DNA from: Parachitinimonas caeni
Lineage (GTDB): Bacteria > Pseudomonadota > Gammaproteobacteria > Burkholderiales > Chitinimonadaceae
Length of the DNA: 64,000 nucleotides
Assembly (NCBI RefSeq): GCF_030129945.1
Contig: NZ_JARRAF010000016.1
Coordinates: 47,182 to 111,181, forward strand
Reading direction: 5' to 3'
Numbering within the stretch: the stretch's first letter is position 1; the number at the start of each line of letters is the position of its first letter. The position numbers and the translations under genes were made by a program. Shown piece by piece: positions 17,752 to 28,146 of this stretch. The notes under the pieces are model-generated. The model saw only the letters and a list, made by a program, of their open reading frames with translations, was not told the DNA's origin and did no database searches.

Positions 17752-19200
17752 TCAGAAGCGATAGTTGTACTGAATTCCAATGATGCTCGACTTGACGTCG
17801 TATTCACCGACGATGGTCGCGCAGCTGGAGGTGTTACGGGTTGAATCGCAAGTCGGCTTGCCATCTTTGTCGGTCACACCACCGTTGTCGAAGGTGTTGA
17901 TCGTCGATTTGTTGAGCTTGACAAAAGAGTAGGCGAAGTCGAGCGAACTGTCTTTATTGATTGCCCAGTTTCCGCCCAGCGAGAACCACTTGCGGTCGTT
18001 GTCAGGAATCGACGGCGTGCGATTCTGATCGGTGACTGGCGAGCGGTCGTACGAAATACCGGCACGCAACAATAGAGCGTCGGACAAGCGATAGGTTCCG
18101 CCAAACGATACCTTGGTGGTGTCACTCCAGTTTTCCGGGGTGTTTGAATCCGCCAGGGTCGAATGGAAGTCGATTCTCAATTCCTTGAAGCGGGAATGGC
18201 GTGTGCGGGTGATGTCGGCCATCAGCGCTGCTTTGTCACCAATCTGCTTATAGGCGGAGATGGAGAATGATTCTGGTGTATCAATGTTGAGCGATGCACC
18301 GCTATCAACATAGCGGCCATTCAGATCGGCCAGAACCAATGCGCCTGCAGCCCCCAGAGGGCTAGTGGCCAGGGATTGCGGAACGGTCCAGTCAGCGGTA
18401 CCAGCCAGCTCGTGCTTGATGGCAGAGCGGTAGGCGATGCCGAAGCGAGTACCAGCATCGAGTTCAAACATCAGGCCGAGGTTGTAGCCGTAGCCCCAGT
18501 CATCCCCCTTCACGACAACGCTGCCGTCATAGGTCGGGTTGCCAGACATGACGGGTGTCAGTGCGGCGGCTTGCGCGGCGCTGATCTGGCCGGCGCGGGC
18601 CAGTGCTGCAACGGCGCCAGAACCGAAATCGGCGCTCTTGGTCAGCTTGCCTTCAATATATTGGGCAGTTACACCCCCACCCAGCGTAATGCTGTCAGTT
18701 AGCTTGAAAGCCACCGAAGGGTTGATTGCCAGCGTCTTCAGATCGGTTTCCTTGACGTTGTAGCGACCTACCCAGTTGTCGTCATATTTGGTGTGCGAAC
18801 CAAACGGAACGAATGTGCCAAGGCCAAACGTCACTTTGTCGCTGATCTGGTGCGACAGGAAGAAGTGCGGCACGGCAGTGGTGCTGGCGAATTTGCCGCC
18901 ATCGCCGCCACCTGTAGGCTTGCCGAGCAGGGTACGAGAACCTTTGTCGGTGAAGCTTGCCTCAGGAATCACGATGTCGAGCACGGCTGAGGCAGTTGTG
19001 CCTTTGACGTGGCTCAGGCCGGCTGGGTTGGAGAAAATCACGGTTGCGTCGTTTGCCTCGACACCACTCGCATTCGCAGTCCCCTGAGAGCTGACGGACT
19101 GGGTACCGAAATGGTAGCCAGAAGCCATTGCACCGCCAGAAACAACAGCGGCGCCAAGGCCAATCAGCATGATGGAAAGGCTTAGCGGGGTTTTCCTCAT
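17752..19200 (-). CDS. fadL: FadL/TodX-family outer membrane long-chain fatty acid transporter
   Basis: A 482-residue outer membrane porin with a signal peptide (LSIMLIGLGAAVVSGGAMA). The mature N-terminus has the FadL hatch pattern SQGTANASGVEANDATVIFSN (shown in part), followed by PAGLSHVKG. The rest is alternating amphipathic strands ending in an aromatic C-terminus (IGIQYNYRF), as expected for barrel assembly. AAGGAGCG precedes the ATG. It should import long-chain fatty acids or hydrophobic compounds for the adjacent beta-oxidation enzymes. Confidence 0.93.
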   Translation of the reverse strand: MRKTPLSLSIMLIGLGAAVVSGGAMASGYHFGTQSVSSQGTANASGVEANDATVIFSNPAGLSHVKGTTASAVLDIVIPEASFTDKGSRTLLGKPTGGGDGGKFASTTAVPHFFLSHQISDKVTFGLGTFVPFGSHTKYDDNWVGRYNVKETDLKTLAINPSVAFKLTDSITLGGGVTAQYIEGKLTKSADFGSGAVAALARAGQISAAQAAALTPVMSGNPTYDGSVVVKGDDWGYGYNLGLMFELDAGTRFGIAYRSAIKHELAGTADWTVPQSLATSPLGAAGALVLADLNGRYVDSGASLNIDTPESFSISAYKQIGDKAALMADITRTRHSRFKELRIDFHSTLADSNTPENWSDTTKVSFGGTYRLSDALLLRAGISYDRSPVTDQNRTPSIPDNDRKWFSLGGNWAINKDSSLDFAYSFVKLNKSTINTFDNGGVTDKDGKPTCDSTRNTSSCATIVGEYDVKSSIIGIQYNYRF

Positions 19201-19448
19201 TTTGTCATCGCTCCTTACTAATCAGGGATGGGTGTATCTAGTTGTTGCTCGGCCGGTGTTCCGGCTCGCTTTCAAACCAACCCACGACCGCTGGGCTATA
19301 CAACTTGCGGCGGTGCTTGATGGCGGGATGCTTCGAATGCAGTCCGGAGGCACTTCCCAGACCGCCAAACAAACTGGCCGAGCATAACACAAGGCTAGAG
19401 TGTTTGATCTACGCTGCACGCGGCTTCCCGCCTGGCGTGACGTTCCCG

Positions 19449-21896
19449 CTACACTGCTTCGCGCACCCCTACGCCAGCGTCATGAGACTGGAGTTCCTGA
19501 TCGAAGTCATCAACCATGACAACTTCACGTTTGAGCTGCCTTGCCCGCACCACCGCGTCGCGTTCGGCCGTGGTAAGCAGGCCTGCCGCAACCGCTTCGT
19601 CAAGGCGATCCTTGGCGCGTATAGCCTTCAGCTTGCCATCACGCTGTGCCTTACGAAGCTTGCCCTCTAAAGCCTCTGTTTCAATCACGGCTTTCAGGGC
19701 GAGATCCAGAACGCCGACCGAATCGGACTCGGACTTGGGCACAAATACGTTCTGCGTCAGACGTGCGCGGCTAGCGCTTGGCTCCATCAGCAGCCGGGCG
19801 ATCTGGGTGCCCGTGTGATCTGACGGCTGCTGGAAGCGACGGCCCAATGGGAAAATCACCTTGGACAGCACAAAGGCCAGCGGACGACTTGGCAGGTTGG
19901 CCAGGAAACCGTCCATTGCTTGCTGGCAGTCATACAGTGCTTGCTCTACGGCCCAGCGTACCAATGGCAGATCTTCCTGCGGCGCGCCGTCATCCTCAAA
20001 ACGCTTGAGCGAAGCGGTGGCGATGTAGAGGTTGGACAGCATGTCGCCCAGACGTGCTGACAGCTTTTCCTTGAACTTGAGCGAGCCGCCGAGGCTGAAC
20101 ATTGCCATGTCTGACAGCAGCGCAAAGGCTGAAGACAGGCGTGTGATGTCGCGGTAGTACCCGGCTGTCGGGCCGCTGCGTGGACTGCTGGCTATCAGCG
20201 AGCCGGTCAGGCCCAGAACCAGTGAGCGAATCATATTGCTGCCGACAAACCCGAGGTGTCCGACGAATGCGTCATCGAAATCCTTCAGGTCCTTGTTCAT
20301 GGCAGCCCGCATTTCCCGCAGAACGTACGGATGGCAACGGATGGCGCCTTGGCCGTAGATGATCATGCTACGGGTAAGGATGTTGGCGCCTTCAACGGTG
20401 ATGGCGACGGGAATGGCCTGATAACCACGCGCCAGGTAGTTGCGAGGGCCCACGCAGACACCCTTGCCGCCGTGTACGTCCATGGCGTCGTTGATGGTCT
20501 TACGCATGCGCTCAGTGTTATGGTACTTGAGGATGCCTGACAGTACGGAAGGCTTTTCGCCCATATCAAGGCCGCTCAAGGCCAGGCGCTGCGCGGCATC
20601 CATCTGATAAGTGAAGCCGCCAATGCGGGCGATTGCTTCGTCCACGCCTTCAAAGCGACCAATCGACAAGCCGAACTGATCACGGATACGGGCATAGGCA
20701 CCCGTTGTGAATGAGGCGAGCTGACCACTGGCAACCGACATTGCTGGCAGCGAGATGCAGCGACCTACGGACAGACACTCCACCAGCATCCGCCAGCCTT
20801 GGCCAACGTAAGCTTGGCCACCGATGATCCAATCCATCGGAATGAATACGTCCTTGCCCCAGTTCGGACCATTCTGGAACACACCACCAGATGGGTAGTG
20901 ACGACGGCCGATCTGGACACCTTCATGCTCGGTCGGGATCAGGGCGCAGGTGATACCCACTTCTTCCTTGTCGCCGAGTAGATGGTCTGGGTCGTACAGC
21001 TTGAAAGCCAGGCCGAGAATTGTCGCGATCGGACCCAGGGTGATGTAGCGCTTTTCCCAGGTCACACGCATCCCCAGCACATTTTCATGGCGTTGGCCGG
21101 TGCGCGGGTCGGTGTAACTACCACGACAGACGATGCCGAAATCGGGAATACCGCCAGCGTCCGACCCAGCCTGTGGGCTGGTCAGTGCAAAGCAGGGAAT
21201 TTCCTTGCCAATCGCCAAGCGCGGCAGGTAGTAGTTCTTCTGTTCTTCGGTGCCATAGTGCTGCAGCAGTTCACCAGGGCCCAGTGAGTTTGGCACCATC
21301 ACCGACACGGCCGCAGATCCACCACGTGTGGCAATCTTGGTCACGATCTTTGCGTGGGCAAAGTTGGAAAACTCCAGGCCGCCATACTGCTTCTTGATGA
21401 TCATGCCAAGAAAGCCTTTTTCCTTGATGAAGGACCAGACTTCAGGCGGAAGGTCTTTGAGTTCGTGGTTGATTTTCCAGTCGTCGATCAGCTTGCACAG
21501 CTCTTCGGTTGGACCGTCGTAAAACGCCTGTTCTTCCGCACTGAGCTTGGGTGCAGGGATGTCATGCAGGCGCTTGTAGTCGGGCGCACCGGAAAACAGG
21601 TCGCGATCCCACCAGACTGTCCCGGCGTTGATGGCTTCCTGTTCGGTTTGAGACATGGCAGGGGTGATCTTGCGGAAAATCCCGAAGATCGGACCGGTGA
21701 GGATGGCGCGCCGAATGGGTTTAACGTTGAGCAGTACGCCCAGCGCCAGCACGACGCCAAGTGCAATATAAGAGCCGCATTGGTAGGAGGCCGCACCGGC
21801 AGCCGCAACGGCACCAATCGTCCAGACGATAAGCGGTGCGCGGATAAAACCGAGCACCAGGATCGCCAGCAGGGTGACCAAGAGTGCAATTAGCAT
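19449..21896 (-). CDS. fadE: Acyl-CoA dehydrogenase FadE
   Basis: An 815-residue protein, close to the length of E. coli FadE. Two to three N-terminal hydrophobic segments (residues ~1-60) are followed by the acyl-CoA dehydrogenase domain. Motifs include FALTSPQAGSDAGGIPD (flavin/substrate loop), TWEKRYITLGPIATILGLAF and YQAIPVAITVEGANILTRSM. A C-terminal DUF1974-like extension follows. It oxidises acyl-CoA to trans-2-enoyl-CoA, passing electrons to ETF. It starts 39 bases after the psrA-like stop, so both are probably on one transcript. Confidence 0.95.
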   Translation of the reverse strand: MLIALLVTLLAILVLGFIRAPLIVWTIGAVAAAGAASYQCGSYIALGVVLALGVLLNVKPIRRAILTGPIFGIFRKITPAMSQTEQEAINAGTVWWDRDLFSGAPDYKRLHDIPAPKLSAEEQAFYDGPTEELCKLIDDWKINHELKDLPPEVWSFIKEKGFLGMIIKKQYGGLEFSNFAHAKIVTKIATRGGSAAVSVMVPNSLGPGELLQHYGTEEQKNYYLPRLAIGKEIPCFALTSPQAGSDAGGIPDFGIVCRGSYTDPRTGQRHENVLGMRVTWEKRYITLGPIATILGLAFKLYDPDHLLGDKEEVGITCALIPTEHEGVQIGRRHYPSGGVFQNGPNWGKDVFIPMDWIIGGQAYVGQGWRMLVECLSVGRCISLPAMSVASGQLASFTTGAYARIRDQFGLSIGRFEGVDEAIARIGGFTYQMDAAQRLALSGLDMGEKPSVLSGILKYHNTERMRKTINDAMDVHGGKGVCVGPRNYLARGYQAIPVAITVEGANILTRSMIIYGQGAIRCHPYVLREMRAAMNKDLKDFDDAFVGHLGFVGSNMIRSLVLGLTGSLIASSPRSGPTAGYYRDITRLSSAFALLSDMAMFSLGGSLKFKEKLSARLGDMLSNLYIATASLKRFEDDGAPQEDLPLVRWAVEQALYDCQQAMDGFLANLPSRPLAFVLSKVIFPLGRRFQQPSDHTGTQIARLLMEPSASRARLTQNVFVPKSESDSVGVLDLALKAVIETEALEGKLRKAQRDGKLKAIRAKDRLDEAVAAGLLTTAERDAVVRARQLKREVVMVDDFDQELQSHDAGVGVREAV

Positions 21897-21935
21897 TTCA
21901 GATTCCTTTTTAAATCAAACAACAGACCTATCCGC

Positions 21936-22628
21936 TTACATGGCGGACCGACCGACATTGACGGGAGGCGCAGTCAGGCCGGATACGATGAAAGGGACAA
22001 GGTAGGTAGCAACCATCTGCGGGTCTTTGGCATTGACTGCGTTCTTGGGAATGAACAGGCGCAGAATGTTGTTGCCGGCAAACGCGTTGAACATTGCGCT
22101 GAAGGCAAAGTGAATGCGCCACTGCAGCTCTACCTCATTCAAATGAGGAAGTGCCCGGGCCAGAGAAGCGGTAAACCTTCCGACCAACTCGGCGTAGTGT
22201 CTTGGCAGGGTTTCGCGCAGAACCGGGTGAGGTTCGATGAATGTGCGCGACAGAAGCCTGACGAAGATCACGCCACCGCGTTTCGGATCGCGGCTGACTT
22301 CGAGCGCTGCATCCATAAAGACACTGATGATCGAATCGACAGACGGAACCTGATTGCCGCTATCGCGTTCCAGCTTTTCAAGATTGGCAATTGCCAGCTG
22401 AGTAAGCGGGGTGAGCCGTCGGGTAAATACGCCTTGAAACAAAGCGTCTTTGGAGCCGAAGTGGTAGTTGACTGCAGCGAGGTTAACTTCTGCGCGCTGA
22501 GTGATCATGCGCATGGAGGTAGCTTCAAAGCCATGTTCGACGAACAAGGCCTCTGCCGCATCGAGAATCCGCGTTGCCGTGTCGAGCTGTCTGGCATCTG
22601 CGACCTTGGCGTGCGTGGCTTCACTCAT
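21936..22628 (-). CDS. TetR-family fatty-acid-responsive repressor (PsrA-like)
   Basis: A 230-residue regulator with an N-terminal HTH (TRILDAAEALFVEHGFEAT, then RAEVNLAAVNYHFGSKDALF). The larger C-terminal domain with RRLTPLTQLAIANLEKLE resembles the PsrA/FadR(TetR) group, whose DNA binding is released by long-chain acyl ligands. ATG at 22628 is used; a GTG at 22661 is an alternative. The gene directly precedes fadE. Two palindromes of PsrA type lie upstream, supporting autorepression and control of the psrA-fadE transcript. Confidence 0.88.
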   Translation of the reverse strand: MSEATHAKVADARQLDTATRILDAAEALFVEHGFEATSMRMITQRAEVNLAAVNYHFGSKDALFQGVFTRRLTPLTQLAIANLEKLERDSGNQVPSVDSIISVFMDAALEVSRDPKRGGVIFVRLLSRTFIEPHPVLRETLPRHYAELVGRFTASLARALPHLNEVELQWRIHFAFSAMFNAFAGNNILRLFIPKNAVNAKDPQMVATYLVPFIVSGLTAPPVNVGRSAM

Positions 22629-22693
22629 ATCCTCGTGGACTCCTGACTCAACAATAAACACGACATGCGGTTGCAGGTCGTCATCGTTTCGAT

Positions 22694-22720
22694 CAAACGA
22701 TTGTTTGAAACATACGTTTC
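22694..22720. promoter_or_regulatory. Tandem PsrA-type operators
   Basis: CAAACGATTGTTTG (22694-22707) and GAAACATACGTTTC (22707-22720) are two abutting palindromes of the form SAAAC-N4-GTTTS. This matches the published PsrA recognition pattern (G/C)AAAC-N(2-4)-GTTT(G/C). They lie ~65 bases upstream of the psrA-like start. Confidence 0.75.
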
Positions 22721-22911
22721 GGACATGCCGCTGTCAAGCGTCTGACCAAGCAATCCGCCAGACGGTTAGTCATGCTGATTCAGCAATGTGTAAGAAATTC
22801 AGAAGTTTGTTTTGCGGATGCCGGGCAGGGCAGGCAAGAAAATAATTTGCAGGCGAGGGGGTAAAACGCAGGACGGTTTGGCCCGGTCTTGACGGGATTC
22901 GGCCGGGCCAG

Positions 22912-22943
22912 AGTTCGATCAAGTTTTAGTTCGATCAAGTTTT
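22912..22943. repeat. Perfect 16-bp tandem duplication at the 3' end of dcd
   Basis: AGTTCGATCAAGTTTT occurs twice in direct succession (22912-22927 and 22928-22943). The second copy contains the dcd stop codon and last sense codons on the minus strand. The first copy duplicates them outside the gene. Confidence 0.85.
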
Positions 22944-23510
22944 GGGTAGGGTGACGCCAACCTGTCCTTGATATTTACCGGCACGATCCCGATAAGAGGT
23001 TTCGCAGATATCGTCGGCGTCGGCTTCGAAGAACAATACCTGCGCGCAGCCTTCACCCGCATAGATTTTGGCGGGCAGCGGTGTGGTATTGGAAAACTCC
23101 AGGGTGACATAGCCTTCCCATTCTGGTTCGAACGGGGTCACGTTGACGATGATGCCGCAGCGGGCGTAGGTCGATTTGCCCAGACAAATTGTGAGTACAT
23201 TGCGCGGAATGCGGAAGTATTCGACGGTTCGGGCCAAGGCAAACGAGTTGGGCGGAATGATGCAGTAGCCCTTGCCGGAGACGTCTACAAAGCTTTGCTC
23301 GTCGAAATTCTTCGGGTCGACAACGGTGGAGTTGAGATTGGTGAACAGCTTGAATTCATCGGCACAGCGGATGTCGTAGCCATAGCTGGACGTGCCATAA
23401 GACACGATGCGCTCGCCATTGGCTTCCTTGACCTGATTCGGCTCGAAGGGCTCGATCATGCCGTGTTCCAGTGCCATACGGCGGATCCACTTGTCGGACT
23501 TGATACTCAT
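22935..23510 (-). CDS. dcd: dCTP deaminase
   Basis: A 191-residue trimeric enzyme converting dCTP to dUTP in the cytoplasm for dTMP synthesis. Visible family features are [19 protein letters not shown] at the start and [34 protein letters not shown] carries the conserved catalytic Glu region, and [20 protein letters not shown] gives the nucleotide-binding Ser/Arg. [12 protein letters not shown] lies near the end. The length is normal. A 16-bp tandem duplication spans its stop codon. Confidence 0.96.
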   Translation of the reverse strand: MSIKSDKWIRRMALEHGMIEPFEPNQVKEANGERIVSYGTSSYGYDIRCADEFKLFTNLNSTVVDPKNFDEQSFVDVSGKGYCIIPPNSFALARTVEYFRIPRNVLTICLGKSTYARCGIIVNVTPFEPEWEGYVTLEFSNTTPLPAKIYAGEGCAQVLFFEADADDICETSYRDRAGKYQGQVGVTLPKT

Positions 23511-23611
23511 TTCAATGCTTCTTTCTTGCGGTTCTGATTTTTATGGAATGAATCGAAGGGGAACCGCGTTACCCCCTCGTGAAAGTGATGGTTCGGATTC
23601 TGCGCGGTGTG

Positions 23612-23640
23612 ACTGGAAACAGAACGTCACCAGAGCCTAG
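23612..23640. repeat. Solo right end of a MITE-like element at a stop codon
   Basis: ACTGGAAACAGAACG then TCACCAGAGCCTAG. It matches the right terminus type CCGGAAACAAAACGTCAACA followed by GAGCC with several changes. CTAG (23637-23640) supplies the TAG stop of the zinc-ribbon gene. Confidence 0.6.
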
Positions 23641-24290
23641 TTATCGGAAGCCTTGCTGCCACAGTCACCACAGAATTTTGCGCCCGGAGCCAGCTGCGCG
23701 CCGCAATCTCTGCAGAATGCTTGAGCAGCCAGTTTGGCTCCACAGCCCGGGCAGAACTTGGCGCCGTGGGTTTCGGTGCCACATGCGGGACATACCAGCT
23801 GTTTGTCGGCCTTGACGTCTACACTGCCCGCACGATTGCGGCCTTCTGCGTGGGCGGCTTCTTCAACCGCTTGAACCAGTCCCTGCGCCTTGGCAGCTTC
23901 GCCGTGAACCTTGGCGTCTGGTGCGCAATTGCGGCAGAGCCCTTTGCTGGTGTCCCAACAAGGGTCACACACATATTGATAGCACTTGGCGCAGCGATGA
24001 AAATGCTGCTTGGCGGATTCGATGGCTTCCTTGAAGGCCTCGTCACGGGCTTCGCCAAACCCGGCATCGGCAAAGCCATCCGCCGCACGGCCTGCATCTC
24101 CCAGTACGCCGCCAAATATGCCGGCGGCACGCCCCAGCCATCCTGAAACCTGGCCTTTACGATAAGCCGAGAACGGCGTACGCCAGGTATCCTGGCAGCG
24201 TTCACAGTAAAACTCGAACTGAAAACCCGCGTCCACACCTTCCCTGCGACAAAGATCGCGATAGTTATTGGAAAACTTCACGTCAGACAC
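23637..24290 (-). CDS. Zinc-ribbon protein with multiple Cys4 knuckles
   Basis: A 217-residue protein starting at GTG, preceded by AAAGGGGT. It carries at least four CxxC-type metal sites: FYCERCQD near residue 28, CAKCYQYVCDPC with CRNC in the middle, and a C-terminal double zinc ribbon (CPACGTE, CPGCGAKL, CRDCGAQL, CGDCGSK). A Gly/Ala-rich segment lies between the first two (GVLGDAGRAADGFADAG). Such double-zinc-ribbon proteins probably bind proteins or nucleic acids. The function is unknown, and no enzymatic domain was seen. Confidence 0.8.
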   Translation of the reverse strand: MSDVKFSNNYRDLCRREGVDAGFQFEFYCERCQDTWRTPFSAYRKGQVSGWLGRAAGIFGGVLGDAGRAADGFADAGFGEARDEAFKEAIESAKQHFHRCAKCYQYVCDPCWDTSKGLCRNCAPDAKVHGEAAKAQGLVQAVEEAAHAEGRNRAGSVDVKADKQLVCPACGTETHGAKFCPGCGAKLAAQAFCRDCGAQLAPGAKFCGDCGSKASDN

Positions 24291-24426
24291 GGCGTACCCC
24301 TTTCTACTATGTTGATCGGTTGTTCGGGTGGTGTTCGGCGGTTGGCCCGATCCGGCAAAGCGTAATCCGGAGGCAAAATGCCATCACGGCCGGGCTGTGG
24401 CTGGCCGGAAAAGGGCCATAAAGTTC

Positions 24427-25533
24427 TTAATTATTCTGGATGACAATTTTGGGGAACTTGTTGCTATGGTCCTGAGCCCTTTCCCCGACCTTCACAGCGA
24501 CCCGCCTGGCGATTTGCTTATAGATTTCTGCAATCGGGCTATCTGGATTCGCGGCAACGGTGGGTGTGCCGGAATCCGCATCGCGACGAATCATCAGATC
24601 CAGTGGCAGCTGGCCAAGCAATTCGATGCCATAGTCCCCCCCCATCTTGCTGCCGCCCCCCTCGCCAAAGATCGGCTCGATATGACCGCAATTCGAGCAG
24701 ACGTGCATGGCCATGTTCTCGACGATGCCCAGGATGGGTACGCCAACCTTTTCGAACATTTTCAGCCCTTTGCGAGCATCTATCAGGGCGATGTCCTGCG
24801 GAGTGGTGACGATGACGGCACCGGTGAGCGGGACTTTCTGTGACAGGGTGAGCTGAATGTCTCCAGTGCCAGGCGGCAGATCGACAACGAGGTAATCGAG
24901 TGCATCCCAGCGTGTGTCGTTCAAGAGTTGCATCAGTGCCTGGGTGACCATTGGTCCGCGCCAAACCATTGGCTGTTCCGGGTCGATCAGGAAGCCAATC
25001 GACATCACTTGAACATTGTGTGACAGGATCGGCTCAATGCTTTTCCCGTCGGGCGACTCCGGGCGCATGTCATCACACCCCATCATGATGGGCTGAGAGG
25101 GGCCATAGATGTCCGCGTCGAGCAAGCCCACCCGAGCACCTTCGGCGGCGAGTGCCAGCGCCAGGTTGGCGGCCGTTGTCGATTTGCCCACACCTCCTTT
25201 GCCTGAGGCAACTGCAATGACGTTCTTGACCTGTTTGAGTAAAGGCACGCCCTGTTGCACGGTATGAGCAACGATTTCGCTTCGGATGGTGATGTCAAGT
25301 GCGCGACTGCCCGCTGTATTGGCCAGGTGTGCCTCGGCCGCCTGTCTGCGCAGCGGGGCCACGCTCTGGCTTGGATAGGGCAATACCAGCTCCAGCGCTA
25401 GGCGATCGGCGCCGATTCGGATATTACGCACGGCCTTCATGCTGACATAATCTTTGCCGGTATCCGGGTCGATCAGGCTCGATAGCGTGGCCAGTACGGT
25501 GGATTCGGTCAGTTCGGGAAAAACAGTACTCAT
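24427..25533 (-). CDS. apbC: Iron-sulfur cluster carrier protein ApbC (Mrp family P-loop ATPase)
   Basis: A 368-residue protein; ATG at 25533 follows TGGAG. An N-terminal MIP18/DUF59 domain (~1-90) precedes the Mrp ATPase. The ATPase shows the deviant Walker A IAVASGKGGVGKSTTAANLA, LLDADIYGPSQP and the VDLPPGTGD switch. The cluster-binding pair is in MHVCSNCGH. It binds and transfers Fe-S clusters in an ATP-dependent way in the cytoplasm. It is divergent from metG, a common neighbour in proteobacteria. Confidence 0.95.
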   Translation of the reverse strand: MSTVFPELTESTVLATLSSLIDPDTGKDYVSMKAVRNIRIGADRLALELVLPYPSQSVAPLRRQAAEAHLANTAGSRALDITIRSEIVAHTVQQGVPLLKQVKNVIAVASGKGGVGKSTTAANLALALAAEGARVGLLDADIYGPSQPIMMGCDDMRPESPDGKSIEPILSHNVQVMSIGFLIDPEQPMVWRGPMVTQALMQLLNDTRWDALDYLVVDLPPGTGDIQLTLSQKVPLTGAVIVTTPQDIALIDARKGLKMFEKVGVPILGIVENMAMHVCSNCGHIEPIFGEGGGSKMGGDYGIELLGQLPLDLMIRRDADSGTPTVAANPDSPIAEIYKQIARRVAVKVGERAQDHSNKFPKIVIQNN

Positions 25534-25818
25534 GGCGTTGCACTCCAGTGCTGTCCGCATCCAGACGAAGCTACGGCGTCGCGGACAGCAGGGTATTGAT
25601 CATTATGGGGTGGCCGATTTTAGCTCGGAAGCTGCGTCTGTTGAGCATTTCATTTCCAGTTGCGCCAGAACCGGCATCGCAGCATGGCCTGACGAGCGGG
25701 TGTTTGGGGGTGAGCAGGGAAGGGCCGGGGCGCCGTCAAGTACTTAGCAACCGACAGGCACTTAGGAATATTGCGCGCCATGCTTGCACGGGTCCGCTGG
25801 CTTGGTGCCTGAATCGGC

Positions 25819-25824
25819 TATAAT
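25819..25824 (+). promoter_or_regulatory. Candidate -10 box for metG
   Basis: A perfect TATAAT, 39 bases upstream of the likely metG start. No good -35 hexamer is seen at the usual spacing. Confidence 0.5.
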
Positions 25825-25862
25825 CACCGCCCCCTAATTGAATAATGAATGGGATGAACGTC

Positions 25863-27899
25863 ATGTCTAATGTCTCTCCTCGCAAGATTCTGGTTACCAA
25901 TGCGCTGCCGTATGCCAACGGCGCCATCCACCTTGGTCATCTGGTTGGCTATGTTCAGGCTGATGTCTGGGTGAGGTTCCAGAAGATGCGGGGGCATACC
26001 GTTCATTATGTCTGTGGGGACGACACGCACGGCACACCCATCATGATCAATGCCGAGAAGCAGGGTATGACGCCTGACGCTTTCGTCGCCAAGATGTACG
26101 ACGAGCATGTGGTCGATTTCGCTGGTTTTCATGTCGGGTTTGATGAGTACTACCACACCAACTCACCAGAAAATAAAGAGCTGGCGCAGTCGATTTACCG
26201 GCGACTGAAAACGGACGGCAAGATTGCTGTGCGCACCATCAGCCAGCTGTTTGATCCGCAACGTGAAATGTTCCTGCCTGATCGTTTTGTGAAAGGCGAG
26301 TGCCCCAAGTGTGGTGCCAAAGACCAGTACGGCGATAACTGTGAAGTCTGCGGGGCAACCTACGCGCCTACCGAGCTGAAAAATCCATATTCGGCGGTTT
26401 CTGGCGCGACACCTGTGTTGCGGGATTCTGAACACTACTTCTTCAAGCTGTCAGATTGCGCGGAATTCCTTGGCAAGTGGACTCGTGAGCCCGGTCGCTT
26501 GCAGAAGGAGGCAGCGAACAAGATGGGTGAGTGGCTGGGGGCGGGTCTGCACGACTGGGATATCAGCCGCGATGCACCTTACTTCGGCTTTGAGATCCCC
26601 GATGCGCCGGGCAAGTATTTTTATGTCTGGCTGGATGCGCCGATCGGCTATATGGCCGCGACCAAACACCTGTTTGACCGGATCGGCGAAGATTTCGGCG
26701 CGTATTGGGGCAAGGATTCAGAGGCGGAGCTCTATCATTTCATCGGTAAGGACATCCTGTATTTCCATGCCCTGTTCTGGCCAGCGATTCTGGAATACTC
26801 GGGGCATCGTACGCCGACGGCTATTAATGTGAATGGCTTCCTGACGGTCGATGGCCAGAAGATGTCCAAATCGCGTGGCACCTTCATCACTGCGCGCAGT
26901 TATCTGGATGTTGGCCTGAACCCTGAATGGCTACGCTATTACTATGCAGCCAAGCTGGGTGGCGGGATTGAAGATGCGGATCTGTCTTTGACTGACTTTG
27001 TGGCCAGGGTGAATTCCGATCTGGTGGGCAAGTACGTCAACATCGCCAGTCGTGCTGCAGGATTCATCACCAAGCGCTTTGCCGGTCGCCTGTGTAACCA
27101 GTTGCCAGACCTGACGTTGCTTGATGGCGTACGCGCTGCTGCTGGCCAGATCGCAGCTTCGTTTGAGGCCCGCGAGTACGCCAAGGCGATGCGCGACATC
27201 ATGGCGCTCGCAGACGAGGTCAATCAGTATGTTGACAGCGTCAAGCCGTGGGAGCTGGCCAAGCAGGAAGGCAAAGACGCCGAGCTGCATACGGCCTGCT
27301 CGTTGCTGATCAATCTGTTCCGTTTGCTGACGATCTATCTGAAGCCGGTATTGCCTGCGCTTGCGGCCAAGGTCGAGGATTTCCTCAATGTTGCCCCCTT
27401 GACCTGGGCGGATGCGCAGACTCTGTTGCTTGATCATGAAATCAAGCCTTATTCACATTTGATGACCCGTATTGACTCGAAACAAGTGGAAGCTCTCGTG
27501 GAAGCGAATAAACAAAGTTTGGCCCCTGCAGCAGAAGTAGTGAGTGCACCGGTTTACGAACCGATTGCCGAGACGATCGGCATTGGCGATTTCTCGAAAA
27601 TTGACTTGCGTATCGCCAAGATCGTGGATGCCCGGCATGTTGAAGGGGCCGAGAAGCTCTTGCAGTTGACGCTGGATATTGGCTCCGGCACCCGTAATGT
27701 GTTTGCCGGGATTAAATCGGCTTACAAGCCAGAAGATCTCATTGGCCGACTGACTGTAATGGTTGCCAATCTGGAGCCGCGCAAGATGAAGTTCGGTTTG
27801 TCCGAGGGCATGGTGTTGGCCGCGAGCGGTGAGGTTGGCCCTGGCTTGTTCATCCTTAGTCCAGATTCAGGCGCCATGCCGGGGATGCGTGTCAAATAA
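25863..27899 (+). CDS. metG: Methionyl-tRNA synthetase
   Basis: A 678-residue class I synthetase charging tRNA-Met. Catalytic motifs: [18 protein letters not shown] (HIGH-type), zinc knuckle [19 protein letters not shown], and KMSKSRGTF. The anticodon-binding domain follows. The last ~110 residues are a Trbp111/EMAP-like tRNA-binding domain ([20 protein letters not shown]) that dimerises the enzyme. The start at 25863 ([15 protein letters not shown]) fits family N-termini; in-frame ATGs at 25845 and 25854 are possible. Confidence 0.96.
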   Translation: MSNVSPRKILVTNALPYANGAIHLGHLVGYVQADVWVRFQKMRGHTVHYVCGDDTHGTPIMINAEKQGMTPDAFVAKMYDEHVVDFAGFHVGFDEYYHTNSPENKELAQSIYRRLKTDGKIAVRTISQLFDPQREMFLPDRFVKGECPKCGAKDQYGDNCEVCGATYAPTELKNPYSAVSGATPVLRDSEHYFFKLSDCAEFLGKWTREPGRLQKEAANKMGEWLGAGLHDWDISRDAPYFGFEIPDAPGKYFYVWLDAPIGYMAATKHLFDRIGEDFGAYWGKDSEAELYHFIGKDILYFHALFWPAILEYSGHRTPTAINVNGFLTVDGQKMSKSRGTFITARSYLDVGLNPEWLRYYYAAKLGGGIEDADLSLTDFVARVNSDLVGKYVNIASRAAGFITKRFAGRLCNQLPDLTLLDGVRAAAGQIAASFEAREYAKAMRDIMALADEVNQYVDSVKPWELAKQEGKDAELHTACSLLINLFRLLTIYLKPVLPALAAKVEDFLNVAPLTWADAQTLLLDHEIKPYSHLMTRIDSKQVEALVEANKQSLAPAAEVVSAPVYEPIAETIGIGDFSKIDLRIAKIVDARHVEGAEKLLQLTLDIGSGTRNVFAGIKSAYKPEDLIGRLTVMVANLEPRKMKFGLSEGMVLAASGEVGPGLFILSPDSGAMPGMRVK

Positions 27900-28033
27900 T
27901 CGACTTCTGATCAGGACATTGCAGCGCAAGGTGATTGGTGACTTATAGCCAGCGCATGCAGGTTTGGCACTACGCACAACGTTTCGTGTAGATCACTGTC
28001 GTTTTCCAGACAGCAAGCAGCCTTCAAAACAAG

Positions 28034-28072
28034 CCCCGACGCTTCGCGAAACTTGCGATGTGTCGGGGTTTT
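28034..28072 (+). terminator. Terminator downstream of metG
   Basis: CCCCGAC (28034-28040) pairs with GTCGGGG (28062-28068), followed by TTTTGCTTT. It lies ~135 bases past the metG stop. Confidence 0.65.
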
Positions 28073-28146
28073 GCTTTGGTGGGGTGTAAAGTTTCCTGGC
28101 TAGATCGAAAGTTATGGTCATTCATTGTGCTGGGCGCACTGCTGGC

